Assembly (NCBI GenBank): GCA_027559495.1
Contig: JAMXSV010000006.1
Location: forward strand, 248,001-312,000
DNA: 64,000 nt
Direction: 5' to 3'
Source: Aurifilum marmelostoma
Lineage: Eukaryota; Ascomycota; Sordariomycetes; Diaporthales; Cryphonectriaceae
Notes under the pieces: model-generated
Database searches by the model: none
What the model was told of the DNA's origin: nothing
What the model saw: only the letters and a program-made list of their open reading frames with translations
In this document: positions 48,923 through 59,566 of the stretch, piece by piece
Numbering within the stretch: the first letter of the stretch is position 1
Layout: every line of letters starts with the position of its first letter
Translations under genes and position numbers: made by a program

Positions 48923-49713
48923 CCCCAACCAGAGAAGAACGGACATGAGTGATGACGGCATTGGGCATGAGAAGAGGTTGCAGAGCACCATCTTTTGTTT
49001 GATACGTACTGATTTTTTTGGATTTGCGTGCCTTGGATGTTCAGTGTCAAGATCTGGGTTTTGTATAGACTCAAAGGGTTGCCAAAGACGTCGCCGTGCT
49101 TCTTTGAATGTGCCCATATTGCCTTTGTCGGCTCGACAGCAAAGGCGATGATCTTTTGTTCATCTGACGTCGGGTAGGGAGACGGAGGAGGCATGGGGCT
49201 GTTGATATCCCGGGTATACTCCATTGAAGCAAACGCTACCCATCATATTCGCTCAAACTTTCATAGAGTAAATGCTGTCGCGTCGCCAAAGCCTCCTTGC
49301 ATGTTGATGGGACAAAGGAAAATCGTAGTGCCTCAATGTAGATCCCTACTATGACTGATTGGAACTGGCGTGTTGCTTGGCCAACGAAATGTTGACCCCA
49401 CATATTGCGGGGCACGGACCAGCCATACCAGTAAACAACGCGAAGTTCCTTCCATATGAGCATTCGCCCACCCCCCTCCCCCCCTAGCCAGCAGGCGACC
49501 CACCCAATGACAACAAATACACGGAACTAACAGAGCTCACAGCTTCATTCCACGGCGCATCGCACTTGGCCTCCATTTCTCTTATTAAAGGTGATGGAGA
49601 TGAAGTCTTCTTTGCAGTCTTTTTACTAACTTTCCCTTTTCCCCCCAAACTCCATACAGTCAGATATTCATCCATAGGACAAGCCATCCATTTGCGACAA
49701 TTCCACGTCCAAC
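48923..49713. other. Intergenic between aspartic protease and BRCT gene
   Basis: About 790 bp containing the protease 3' flank and the promoter of the next gene. The last 100 bases before 49714 are CT-rich (ttttccttttcccccc), a common fungal leader feature. No gene was recognised. Confidence 0.5.
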
Positions 49714-52700
49714 ATGGAACCCCCAGCCTCACCGCCCAAGCGCATCACTCGGGCCAGGGCCGCGAGGTCGGCAACATCGAGCACTGCATCTTCGGCGGCC
49801 AAGGCATCAACAAAACCTGCCAAAGCTACAGCCGCTGCAGCAGGCAAAACAAAGGCGACACGTGCCGCTGCGACCACCACCGCCCCCTCTGCTTCTTCAT
49901 CAGAAAGCCTCTCCTCGACAGCCAGGAGGTCGACCAAGCGTAAGACGCGTGATGACGACCATGAAGATGATAGCGAGCTCGAGACAGCCGCCAAGCGCCC
50001 ACCTCCAGCCTCACGGGCCACTTCAGCTGCCACTCGAGGCCCCGGACGGCCCAAGAAGATTGTCGACCCAGAGCCCGAGCCAGCGTCTCGTCCAAAACGT
50101 GGCCGGCCCGCCAAGAAGCCCGCCACAGAGCCCGTGAAGGACGAGGCGCCCCCAGCCAAGACCACAAGGACGCGAGCGAAGAAGACGCAGGCCCAGGAGG
50201 AGGACAAGGTCGACGAGGAAGCAGACGACCTCGCGCCTGAACCCATCATCAAGAAGCGTGGTCGTCCGGCAGGTAACGCTACCAGTGCGAGTGCGCCTAC
50301 CTCCAAGCCTGTCAAGAAGACAGTGACGTTTGCCGAGCCTGACAAGGAAAATGTGCTTCCGGCCACAGGGGCGAAGAAGACCGCCGCGACTGCTGCCGCC
50401 GCCCCTGCAAGCAAGCCCGCAGAGGCACCGGCAGCCACGGGCATGCGCGCAAAGCCTGTGCGCAAGCCTGCTGGCACCGGTCGCACCACGAGGACCACCG
50501 CCACCACGACGAGGAAGAAGAGCACCAAGGAGAGCACCGACGAGAAGAAGGCACAGATGCCTCTGAGTCCCAAGAAGATCTCTCAGCTGTCCGCGAACCG
50601 CGATCGCGATGTCGACTCCGAGGATGAGCTTGCTATGGACAGGACTCCTGCGAGACCTTTCCGTCAGACCCCTGTGAGACCTCAACTTGGCATCAAGCCT
50701 TCATCCAAGGCTTATAAGGAAGAGCTAGATGATGAGGAGGGGGAGGAAGAGGAGGAGGAACAAGCGGGGCCGGATCCTGCTCTGCCGCCTGCAGAATCCA
50801 CTGTTTTGCTCGGAAGCCCAGTCCGGCGACCACCAAAGTCTCCCTTCAGCAACTCGATGAAGTCTCCTGCCAAGCGCATTGAGGGACTGCAGCTAGGGCT
50901 TCCTGCGGCCGCAGAAGCCCTGCAGCCCAGCGCCACTCCGTTCAAGGCATCTTTGCTGCAATCACCAGCAAAGCGACCATCCATGCCCCTGAAGACTAGT
51001 GAATCGAACCCGTTCAGCTCAACGGAATCTGTTGTTTCTTCCCCATTCAAGCGATCCCTGTTCCAGTCGCCGGCAAAGCGCCCATTTTCGCCCGTCAAGC
51101 CACGCAAGGCGCCAGAGGAGGTCACCGAGAAACGCTCTCCAGCTCCTACACCTGTCCTGCTCTGCTCTCCTCCTGCAGCCGAGGAAAATGAAGGAGTCGA
51201 GCAGCCTGAAGATACCGAGCCTGCTGGGGTGACGGAAGAGGGGCCCACGGAAGCAAGTACCCCCGCAAAGCCGGACTTCAACGGGCGAATGTCAACAGTG
51301 TTGCCACGTGAAGTCGACCCTGCGCTCAATCGATCCACAACGCCTACAGATGAGCCTACCGAAGAGGATGATTGTGAGACCGTCGTTCTTGAACAGGAAC
51401 CTGAGAGTACTGCTGGCCCTGTAGAAAACTCCGAGGACTCGGGGGAGCCTATGGCCATCGACGAGCCTGAGCTTCAGGTTGACAACGTCGAGCCAGCCGA
51501 CATCAGCACTACACCACCGGATTCGCCCCCGCAAGCGGCGCTGGGCATGTTTGGGCTTCGGCAAGAAGACTTGAACCCTTTCGACACGACCTACTCAGAG
51601 TCAGATGATGAGCACACCCGAGTGATGACGCCTAACAATGCCTCGCCTGTGAAGGAGATGCGAGGCAGCACCATGAGGCCTCGAACATCTGGCTTCGGCT
51701 TCACACCGCTGGCTCGTCGTTTCGACGAGTGGCAAGCCCGCAGCCCTCACAAGCCGAGGACACCAACGGTCGAGAAGTCTGGCTCCACTCCGGAGAGTGC
51801 GACACAAACGCAATTCTTCGAGGATCAGATGTGTGCCCTCCCCAGCAAGGAAGCGAAAGAGCCTGCTGATGAGGCCGATCCTCTGCCTGCGGTTCCCGAG
51901 ATCAAGGATCCCGTGCTGGAGGACATCTCTATAACGGAGGAGGATCTGGACCTGGCTGCTGAGGCGGACGAGATGTCGATGATGTCGGCTGAGCATGTTG
52001 AGTCGTTGCTGAACCTCGATGGTAACGACGACTCCATCTCTGAGGCTAGCCAGGAGTATGGCGACGAGAATGCCGTTCCAGCTCAGGCGGTTGATGGCGT
52101 GTTGGTCCCACCCGTCACCCCTCAGAGGCCCATCAGACGCGAGTTCCACACCGTGTCCAAGGTGCCGCTGAAGGCCGCAGACGAGTCCACCCCGATGGCC
52201 CAGCCTTCGCTGAAGCAGCGGAGGCACAGCATCTCGCGCCTTCCCGTGCCTCGGCCTACCCATAGTCTTTCCAGAAGCGCGACTGTCATCTCCTACTCGC
52301 CCACCAAGAATGGGGATGTCGACGCTGCTCTGGAAGAGGCTGTAGAGGAAGAGAGCTTACTTGAACGGTCCGGGTCTTTGCCGCCTCCCGAAACTCCATC
52401 CAAGCCCCAGGCTTGGTCACAGCCAGAGACTCCTGCACGGACTCCACGTCCCGATGTGCAGCCAACTCTGCTCCGCGGAGCGGTCGTCTTTGTCGACGTC
52501 CATACCATGGACGGTGCTGATGCCAGTGCCATCTTCATTGAGCTCCTCACGCAGATGGGTGCCCGATGCACGACGAGCTGGCACTGGGATCCCAAAGACA
52601 AGGATGCTTCTTCCAAGATTGGCATCACACATGTGGTGTACAAGGACGGTGGCAAGGCCACGATGGACAAGGTCCGTGAGACCGATGGCCTCGTGCAGTG

Positions 52701-53447
52701 TGTCGGTGTGGGCTGGGTCCTAGAGTAAGTTGACTGGTCCTCTACGCTGAATTCTTTCTTTTCTTTCTTTTCTCACGTGTCATGCTAACTGACTCTGCCA
52801 GCTGCGAACGAGCAAACGAGTGGCTTGACGAAGCTCCATACTACATTGACACCTCGCTGATCCCTCGCAGCGCCGGCCGGCGCAGGACCATCATGGGTGC
52901 AAGCGCGCTCGCCGACTACGACGACAGCACACCAGTAGCTAGCTCGACCGCCCGCAACGCGGCACGGGAGAGTAGGACCGCCCCCACGACACCTGCACCT
53001 GCCAACCGTCGTGATAGTAGTCTCTGGATGCACTCGCCAGATGACTTCGAGAGCTCTGGGGACTTTGACCTGACCGACCTCGACCTCCAAGTCCCGGCAG
53101 GTCACGAGGACTGGTACAATACTGCACCTCTGACACCGGTGCCCAAGACGCCTGCCCCGGATGCCATCCGCCGATTCGCGATGGAGATTGAGCCAGACAC
53201 GCCGATGGGCGACGACGATGACGAGGAGAACATCGGGGTGGAGGAGATGCTGTCCCGGGAGCAACTGATGCAGCGCACTTGCCCGCCCAAGGCCCAACAC
53301 ATGTATGAAGACATGGGGGCCGGGATTCTTGGACTGCAGAGGGACGAGAGCGTAGCGAGGAGGCTGATGGATGCGCGTCGGAAGAGCCTAGCATTCGCAC
53401 CCAAGATCTCGAGCCCGTTGGCTAAAAGCTGGAAGGAGTGGAACTAA
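49714..53447 (+). CDS. AT-hook and BRCT-domain nuclear protein
   Basis: Large, mostly disordered protein of 1,218 residues, probably acting on chromatin. Exons are 49714-52724 and 52802-53447. Three AT-hook-like motifs lie near residues 108-116 (GPGRPKK), 127-135 (KRGRPAKK) and 180-187 (KRGRPAG). The central part has repeated SPAKR and FxxSPxK segments at about 365-460, typical of cyclin-dependent kinase sites. The BRCT domain, at about 925-1015, is split by the 77-nt intron inside GVGWVLDCERANEW. It begins VVFVDVHTMDGADAS and contains QMGARC and THVVYKDG, resembling the first BRCT of microcephalin. The C-terminal 200 residues are acidic with further SP/TP sites. The exact cellular role is not known to me; DNA damage signalling or chromosome condensation would fit the domain types. 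Confidence 0.85.
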
Positions 53448-54170
53448 GAGACGCATCCTGGATTTTCTTTTGCCCTTTTCTTGCTGAGAGCGGCAGTTAT
53501 CATTCGTTAGCATTTGTGTACGGCGTTTTTGATCAAGGCGTTGAGCGTTGTGATTTGGAGGCAGGGACATTCATTCGTTATCCGACCACGATCTTTTGTA
53601 GGCTGAAGCTGCTTCGCGCCAGACCTCACTCAGACCTGACGAGGTTGTCAATCGACGCTGAAATCTCAAAATTTCCCCATCCTGTCTAGACATTACCGTC
53701 GAGCGACCACATAGTGTGTGTATTTGGCCGTGGGCAAGACAGACAAACAGCTCGCTCAACCCATCTTTCCAAAAACCGAATTCGGACTCTGCAGAGGGTC
53801 TGAATAGCTCAAGAACTGTCATTGTAAATTCCCAAACTACGATTGGTCAAGGTCGTGAGCTTGTACAATGTGGCTGCAAGTGACGTCCTCAGGACAAGTG
53901 GGTCCGGGGTTATAAGCCCAACAGACAAGGTGACGCGCGTTTCGGTTCCTGGCCTTTCCTTTATCTCTTCACACCGTCCTGCTGCAGGATGAGCTGGACA
54001 TGATGATAAGGCTATCCAAGTCGCCACACTCTGCCCAACATTTACTTGACCATTGAAAGTACTACTGTATCAGTATTATTACAGATTCTAACGTTGATGC
54101 CTTTTCTGGTGTGTGTCTCCTCGAACATACCGTTATGACTTTCTCAAGGTGATTTAGACCAAAAGACACG
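53448..54170. other. Intergenic, no gene seen
   Basis: Holds the 3' flank of the BRCT gene and the promoter of the next plus-strand gene. A short T-rich block (ttttcttttgcccttttc) follows the stop. Nothing else was recognised. Confidence 0.5.
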
Positions 54171-56399
54171 ATGTTGTCGACACTGTCACTTCTTTTCGCA
54201 ACCTCTTTTCTCGTTGCTACTCCAGTCGCAGCAACACTCTCGGATCCCTCCTCGTCTCAGAAACCGCTGGATAGCACTCTCGAAGATGACCGACCACCAC
54301 CACGGTGGACCCTAGACTTCACCTCCCCCCTCCCCCACCTCTTCGCCTCAGTTCCCAGCCTCCTGCACCAATGGAGCAACACCATCTTCCCCAACGGCCA
54401 CACCCTCGCAGCCGTCGAGATCCCAGCCTACACGCTCCTCTACCACGGCCTCATCTCTCCCGACGATGCGGCCCCGGAGCCACCCAGCCCCGAGTGGCTC
54501 GCCTTCGACCTCGAGATGAGCTACGGCATCATGGGCTCGAGCCGCAACTCCTTCCTGATCACCTACCAGACTACCCGGCCCGTGCGCGCTCTCTATTTCG
54601 ACGGCGAGAGCGCCACCCTCATGGGGCTGGGCCAGATGGACACCCAGATGCTGCAGCTATTTGGCAACGTCACCGGGCCGACGGGCGAAGGGGGGCGGGA
54701 GGCGGGGAGGCATGATGGGCTTGGGGCCGGAGTACCTGCGGGCGCACGGGCTGTGCGACTGGCTTGAGGAGGCTGGGCTGAGGGGTCCTGGGTGGGGGTT
54801 CGAGGGGGGTGGTGAGGATGAATGCCGGGTTTGAGATGATTTGGTGTGATTTTCTAAGCCCGAGTCTGAGACTGGTCTCGAGAATGAACGTTACGGCGCC
54901 GTTATTACCGGAGAAGGAGCAGGAGGAGGGCAAGGACGAAGAGGGCGGCAGTTGGTTGGAAGAAGGATCTCTTCTTGCTTCCAGAAGGAGAGGCCAAGAC
55001 GATATCAAGACCCAGGAGGAAGATACCATCACCTCGTACTACCCACTCCCACCCAATCCGACCAAGACAGACCGCAACGCCGAGCCCTCCCACGGCGCAC
55101 CCCCACCAAACATGCGCTGGGACTCGGGCCGCGAGCCGTTCATCGAGATTCAAGGCTGGGGCTGGTTTGACAGCGCCACCTGGCACTACGGGTCCACGCG
55201 CAACGGGCCCGGGCAGGGCGAGGTCAAGGCCAGGCCGCTCAGCTGCGGCATCCTGAGCTACTACTCGCCGCAGTTCGCCAACCTGACCCGCGCCCGCGCG
55301 ATGGGCGAGCAGGCTCGCCTGAACCTGACGAGCGAGGGTCTATGGACGGGGCCCGGCGAGGAAGGCAACAGGACCGAGGCTATCAAACAGCTCGCCCGGC
55401 GGAGGCGATTCCACCACCTGGAGAACGTGACGTCCGAGGAGGCCATGCTGATGAGGGCAAACTCGGAGAGGGCGCTGCGGGCCTTGCTCCGCCCATCCGA
55501 CACCACGGATACCAGCTGCTCTGGCGCGGACTGGGTGCTCATGACGTCCGAGATTGTGCAGCGCGTCACGAACCAGCTGACCATGATGGACACCAGGCTC
55601 GGCTCGCTGCCGAGCATAGACGACGAGACGGCTGTGTACAAGTGGTTGTTTGACCTGCGGGCACAGAGTCACATGTTCATGGTGGCGTATATGGAGTATC
55701 CACAGGAGATCAACCACGACACGTGGCAGACAGACTCGGATCTCTACGGGGAGACACTTGCGCGGTGCCGATGGCGGTATACCAGGCTGCTGGTACCGGA
55801 TGAGCTACACTACCCACTGTCCCCCGCGGAGGCGGACATCCGAGCTGCGGTCGAGGAAGTCTACGGCACGATCTGTGCAGTGTTGATCACGATGGGCTTC
55901 GGCATCGAGCTCGCCTGGCTAGACATGCTGGCAGACAGGCGTGCAGCGGGCGCAGCGCTGGCGCCCAAAGCGGCTGCATGGCAGGACAGCATAGCCGAGC
56001 TCACCGCCTGGCTCGGCTGGGAAAGCCAATACTATGGCTGTAAGGAGCAGTGCGCGTGGAACGAGCGCTGTTATATCCCCATGTGGCCAATGTTGCACAG
56101 GGGGAGGCATGGGCGGTGGCCCGCCTGGTGGGGGTCATGGAGGAGGCCCTCGAGGTCCTGGAAGGGGAGGTAGATACCCGGGAGGAGGAAGAGGAGGCGG
56201 GGGTGGTCGGGGACATGTACCTGCACTAGACGAGAAGGACGATTTCACCCACGGCCCGCCGCCGCCTGAGCATGATGGCCCTGGAGGCGGAGGGCCAGGT
56301 TTCAAGATGCCGCCTCGAGGGCCGGCGTGGATGGGCGATGATCCGTATCTCTGGGAGCCAAAGTGTGTAAATATCACTTGGATCATGGGAGAGCATTGA
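54171..56399 (+). CDS. Conserved fungal secreted protein of unknown function, three one-base frameshifts
   Basis: Function unknown; the fold looks like one seen in many ascomycete hypothetical proteins. The signal peptide is MLSTLSLLFATSFLVATPVAA. The first frame has WSNTIFPNGHTLAAVEIP, EWLAFDLEMSYGIMGSSRNS and VRALYFDGESATLMGLGQ, then fails at a G6 run (54690-54695). A second frame carries MGLGPEYLRAHGLCDWLEEA to another G6 run (54804-54809). The third frame, starting VVRMNAGFEMIWCDF, covers most of the protein with several N-x-T sites and paired Cys. It fails at a G5 run (56100-56104), after which a Gly/Pro-rich tail ends NITWIMGEH. Removing one G from each run gives one intronless frame of about 741 residues. 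No splice sites can explain the shifts. It is either an assembly with over-called homopolymers or a decayed gene; conservation in all frames favours the first. Confidence 0.7.
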
Positions 56400-56672
56400 T
56401 CCGGGGTTGTTGTTCGAGAAAGAAACAAAGGTATCTTGTAGACTACTTAAGAGCCGTTACCTTCATATTCGTTAATGGCACAAAGCAAATACTGAGCCAC
56501 CAATTGGTGACGGTACACTCTTGTGTTGTAGTTGTATATAGCATTGTATGCCCCTCGCCCATCTGGGGAACTCTTTTGTCTACCTGGTAATGTGTATGAC
56601 CTTCTTCACCCTAAACTCCAATGTGACGTGCTTGTTTTCGAATATGCGACAGCCCAGCTCCGTCCTCCCGTA

Positions 56673-57170
56673 TCAGTTGACGGCAACATACGCCCTCATC
56701 GCCTTGACAGCATCGCCGTCGTGTTGCTTGAGCAGCTCGGTGGCCTTTGGCTTCGTCAGATCGAGCTCGTCGACCTGCGCGCAGAGCAAGAAAAATCTCG
56801 TCAGTCTGTGTCTCCCACCCTCGCCCAGGACAGACGCCCAGGCGAGCTACAGCACGATGTGCCCTCTGCATTATCAGCCACCACCACTCACCAGCAGCGT
56901 GACGTCCGCGGCGTCCACCTTGACCTTCTTGAGGTCCTTCTTCTCCTCGGCCTTGGCAGCGCTCAGCTTGTTCACGGCCTCGCTCAGGCCCTTCTGGTCG
57001 ACTGACGCAGAGCCGGTCGCGGCGTCGTCGCCCCGCGCGTCGAGCTGGGACAGCGCCGCGGCGGCTTTCCTGTCCTCTGCCGACTTGGCCTTGTCGTCCT
57101 GCAGTTCGTCCTCGACATCGCCCGTCGTGGCGCCCTCGACAACGCCTGATGGCTGTTTCTCTTCTGCCAT
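56673..57170 (-). CDS. HYPK-like NatA-associated UBA protein
   Basis: Small protein matching the HYPK/NAC-UBA family, which binds and modulates the ribosome-associated N-terminal acetyltransferase NatA. Exons are 56892-57170 and 56673-56774, coding for 126 residues. A disordered acidic N-terminal half leads to a helical segment (LSEAVNKLSAAKAEEKKDLK) and then the UBA-like domain: VDAADVTLLVDEL before and across the intron, then LDLTKPKATELLKQHDGDAVKAM, split here only by description. The final residues are RAYVAVN. The phase-0 intron is 117 nt. A run of 23 A residues (coding strand) ends one base before the start codon. The gene is divergent from the DAHP synthase gene. Confidence 0.9.
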
Positions 57171-57753
57171 ATTTTTTTTTTTTTTTTTTTTTTTAAATCG
57201 TGTGTGTGTGCGGGCGAGAGGAGGGTGGTTTGTAGGAGGGGGAGGGGTTGTCGCCAGATGGAGAGACGAGAAGACTTGGGCTGGGGAAGGTAGTCAAAGT
57301 AGCATGGGACATTTCAGGGTTACGATAAGGGTTGTTATCTGTACTTTCCATCGGCCTGTGCCGTCCGAAATGGTCTTGAATGGACAAAGATGTGTCACCA
57401 CCACCACCACAAGCCTAAACCATCCTTACTCACATCTGAATTTGATTTGATCTGCACATATTTATGTCATTCTCTTATTACTCAGAGGCACAGTTCTTGT
57501 CTTGAGTCTCTACTGTACATTACATTCTTTTTGAAACTGTAAGTCTTTGTAGTATTTTTCAATGAGTTACACACACTTACATACAAATATCACACGACTG
57601 ACTTGAGCGATACAGTCAACTTCCTGACCCACTCACTCATTCTCACATTCAAAGGCCGGTTCTGCTGCTTGTCTGCAGCCTCACTTCTCTACAAAGTGAC
57701 AAACGAGACCACTCAGTCCACCACCAACAACACCACCACCACCCACCTAGACC
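57171..57753. promoter_or_regulatory. Divergent promoter region with poly-A/T leader
   Basis: This 583-bp interval lies between the HYPK-like gene (minus) and the DAHP synthase gene (plus). It starts with T23 at 57172-57194, an A23 leader for the minus-strand gene, followed by a short TG repeat. On the other side the 50 bases before 57754 are CA-rich (caccaccaccacc), typical of highly expressed fungal leaders. I could not confirm a GCN4/CPC1-type TGACTCA site; TGACTT at 57600-57605 is only a weak resemblance. Confidence 0.5.
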
Positions 57754-59166
57754 ATGGCCTCATCCGACGGCTCCTGGACGCCCGACTCGTGGCGCTCCAA
57801 GCCCATCAAGCAGGTGCCTGACCTCGACCCCGCCGCCGTCGCCCGCGCCGCCGCAGAGCTGAGCAACCTCCCGCCGCTCGTGACGCCCAAGGAGATCCTC
57901 AAGCTCAAGTCGGAGCTCCGCGCCGTGGCCCGCGGCGAGGCCTTCCTCCTGCAGGGCGGCGACTGCGCGGAGCTGTTCGAGTACTGCAACCAGGCCGCCA
58001 TCGAGAGCAAGATCAAGCTCCTGCTGCAGATGTCCCTCGTGCTGATCCTGGGCTGCGACAAGCGCGTCGTCCGCATCGGCCGCATGGCCGGCCAGTACGC
58101 CAAGCCCCGCTCCAGCGACACCGAGACCCTCGCCGACGGCCGCGTCGTGCCCAGCTTCCGCGGCGACATCCTCAACTCGTACGACGTCGACCAGAGGGCC
58201 CTCGACCCGGCCAGGCTCGTCAAGGCGTACCACTACTCGGCCGCCACGCTCAACTACAGCCGCGCCGCGGCCTCGAGCGGCATCGCCGACCTGAACCGGC
58301 CCATGGACTGGGACCTGGGCCACGTCCAGGACCCGCGCCTCAAGGACAAGTACAGCGGCATCGTGAACGCGCTCCAGACGAGCATGCGCTTCATGAACAC
58401 CATCGGCGCCCTGGGCAGCGGCAGCGCCTCCACCACCTCGACCGTGGACCTCTTCACCAGCCACGAGGGCCTGGTGCTCGAGTACGAACAGCCCCTCACC
58501 CGCCCCTTCTCGTCCGCCGCCATCTACGGCGGCAGCCGGGACCAGGACGAGACCAAGAACGAGACCCAGTACTACGACACGTCGGCGCACTTCCTCTGGA
58601 TCGGCGACCGCACGCGGCAGATCGATGGCGCCCACGTCGAGTTCTTCCGGGGCATCGCCAACCCGATCGGGGTCAAGGTCGGCCCGTCGACGCCGACGTC
58701 CGACCTGCTCCAGCTGCTGCGCACCCTGAACCCGGCCCGCGAGGTCGGCAAGATCACCCTCATCACGCGCTACGGCGCCGCCAAGGTCAAGGACCTGCTG
58801 CCCGCGCACATCCGCGCCGTCGAGGACAGCGAGTACGCCCGCACCGTCGTCTGGCAGTGCGACCCCATGCACGGCAACACGCGGTCCACCGCCGCGGGCA
58901 TCAAGACGCGCCGCTTCGGCGACATCTTTGCCGAGCTGCAGGAGACCCTGCGCATCCACAGGGAGCAGGGCAGCTACCTGGGCGGCGTCCATCTCGAGCT
59001 GACCGGCGACGCCGTCACAGAGTGTCTCGGCGGCAGCGAGGAGCTGGGCGAGGACGACCTGGCCGTGCGCTACACCAGCCTGTGCGACCCGCGCCTCAAC
59101 GAGAAGCAGGCTCTGGAGCTTGCGTTTGAGATTACCCATCATTACCGAAACGGGGCAGATCACTGA
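57754..59166 (+). CDS. aro-8: Class II (plant-type) DAHP synthase
   Basis: Condenses phosphoenolpyruvate with erythrose 4-phosphate, the first step of the shikimate pathway to aromatic amino acids. It is intronless with 470 residues, the normal size for fungal class II enzymes. Signature segments are FLLQGGDCAE (metal-ligand Cys), RIGRMAGQYAKPRS, RPMDWDLGHV, SHEGLVLEYEQPLTR, GDRTRQIDGAHVEFFRG, NPIGVKVGP, WQCDPMHGNT (metal His) and GGVHLELTGD. The start ATG at 57754 sits in a strong context (accATGG). The symbol follows the Neurospora class II, tryptophan-sensitive isozyme as I remember it; the inhibitor of this enzyme cannot be read from sequence. Extreme GC at third positions leaves an open frame of 560 codons on the opposite strand, which I treat as a shadow. 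Confidence 0.95.
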   Translation: MASSDGSWTPDSWRSKPIKQVPDLDPAAVARAAAELSNLPPLVTPKEILKLKSELRAVARGEAFLLQGGDCAELFEYCNQAAIESKIKLLLQMSLVLILGCDKRVVRIGRMAGQYAKPRSSDTETLADGRVVPSFRGDILNSYDVDQRALDPARLVKAYHYSAATLNYSRAAASSGIADLNRPMDWDLGHVQDPRLKDKYSGIVNALQTSMRFMNTIGALGSGSASTTSTVDLFTSHEGLVLEYEQPLTRPFSSAAIYGGSRDQDETKNETQYYDTSAHFLWIGDRTRQIDGAHVEFFRGIANPIGVKVGPSTPTSDLLQLLRTLNPAREVGKITLITRYGAAKVKDLLPAHIRAVEDSEYARTVVWQCDPMHGNTRSTAAGIKTRRFGDIFAELQETLRIHREQGSYLGGVHLELTGDAVTECLGGSEELGEDDLAVRYTSLCDPRLNEKQALELAFEITHHYRNGADH

Positions 59167-59566
59167 GTGGGAGAGCGCCTGACCCCCGCGGGGGGCCGGG
59201 GGGGGGGAATGGTATAGTGTGTGCATTGTATATATGGGACACAGTTTCATAAAAGTATGACTGTATATAAGGCAAGGCACGGCGTTGGGCTGGCGGATTC
59301 GTATTCCCCATGTGCCCGTGCAAGTACGAGAGGCGGCGCGAAATGATGAAAATGAACAAGAGTCGACGGTGTCTGCTACCTGGACTATATCCCCATCAAT
59401 CTTATTGAAGGCTTGCTGGCTTAGCTTTGCGTGCGGGATCAAATTCTATGCTTCCTCCTCATGATGTCCGATTGTTGGGACCAAATCAGCTCGCTCCTTG
59501 CCCTTTCTGATGTCATAGCCTCCCGAGACTCCGTCCCTGATTCCCAGCATCCTGCTGGGAACCCCT
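59167..59566. other. Convergent 3' flanks of DAHP synthase and epimerase genes
   Basis: A 400-bp interval between two converging genes. It holds G10 at 59198-59207 close to the DAHP synthase stop and a TATA-rich block near 59229-59270 that could serve 3' end formation. No gene was recognised. Confidence 0.5.

Noticed and set aside
49668..50573. A 301-codon minus-strand frame over the start of the BRCT gene
   Set aside because: Opposite-strand shadow of Ala/Lys/Thr-rich coding sequence; no homology recognised.
57760..59442. A 560-codon open frame on the minus strand over the DAHP synthase gene
   Set aside because: It mirrors the coding frame of a gene with extreme GC third positions, consists mainly of Val, Ala, Gly, Asp and Leu, and matches no family. 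It is a shadow.
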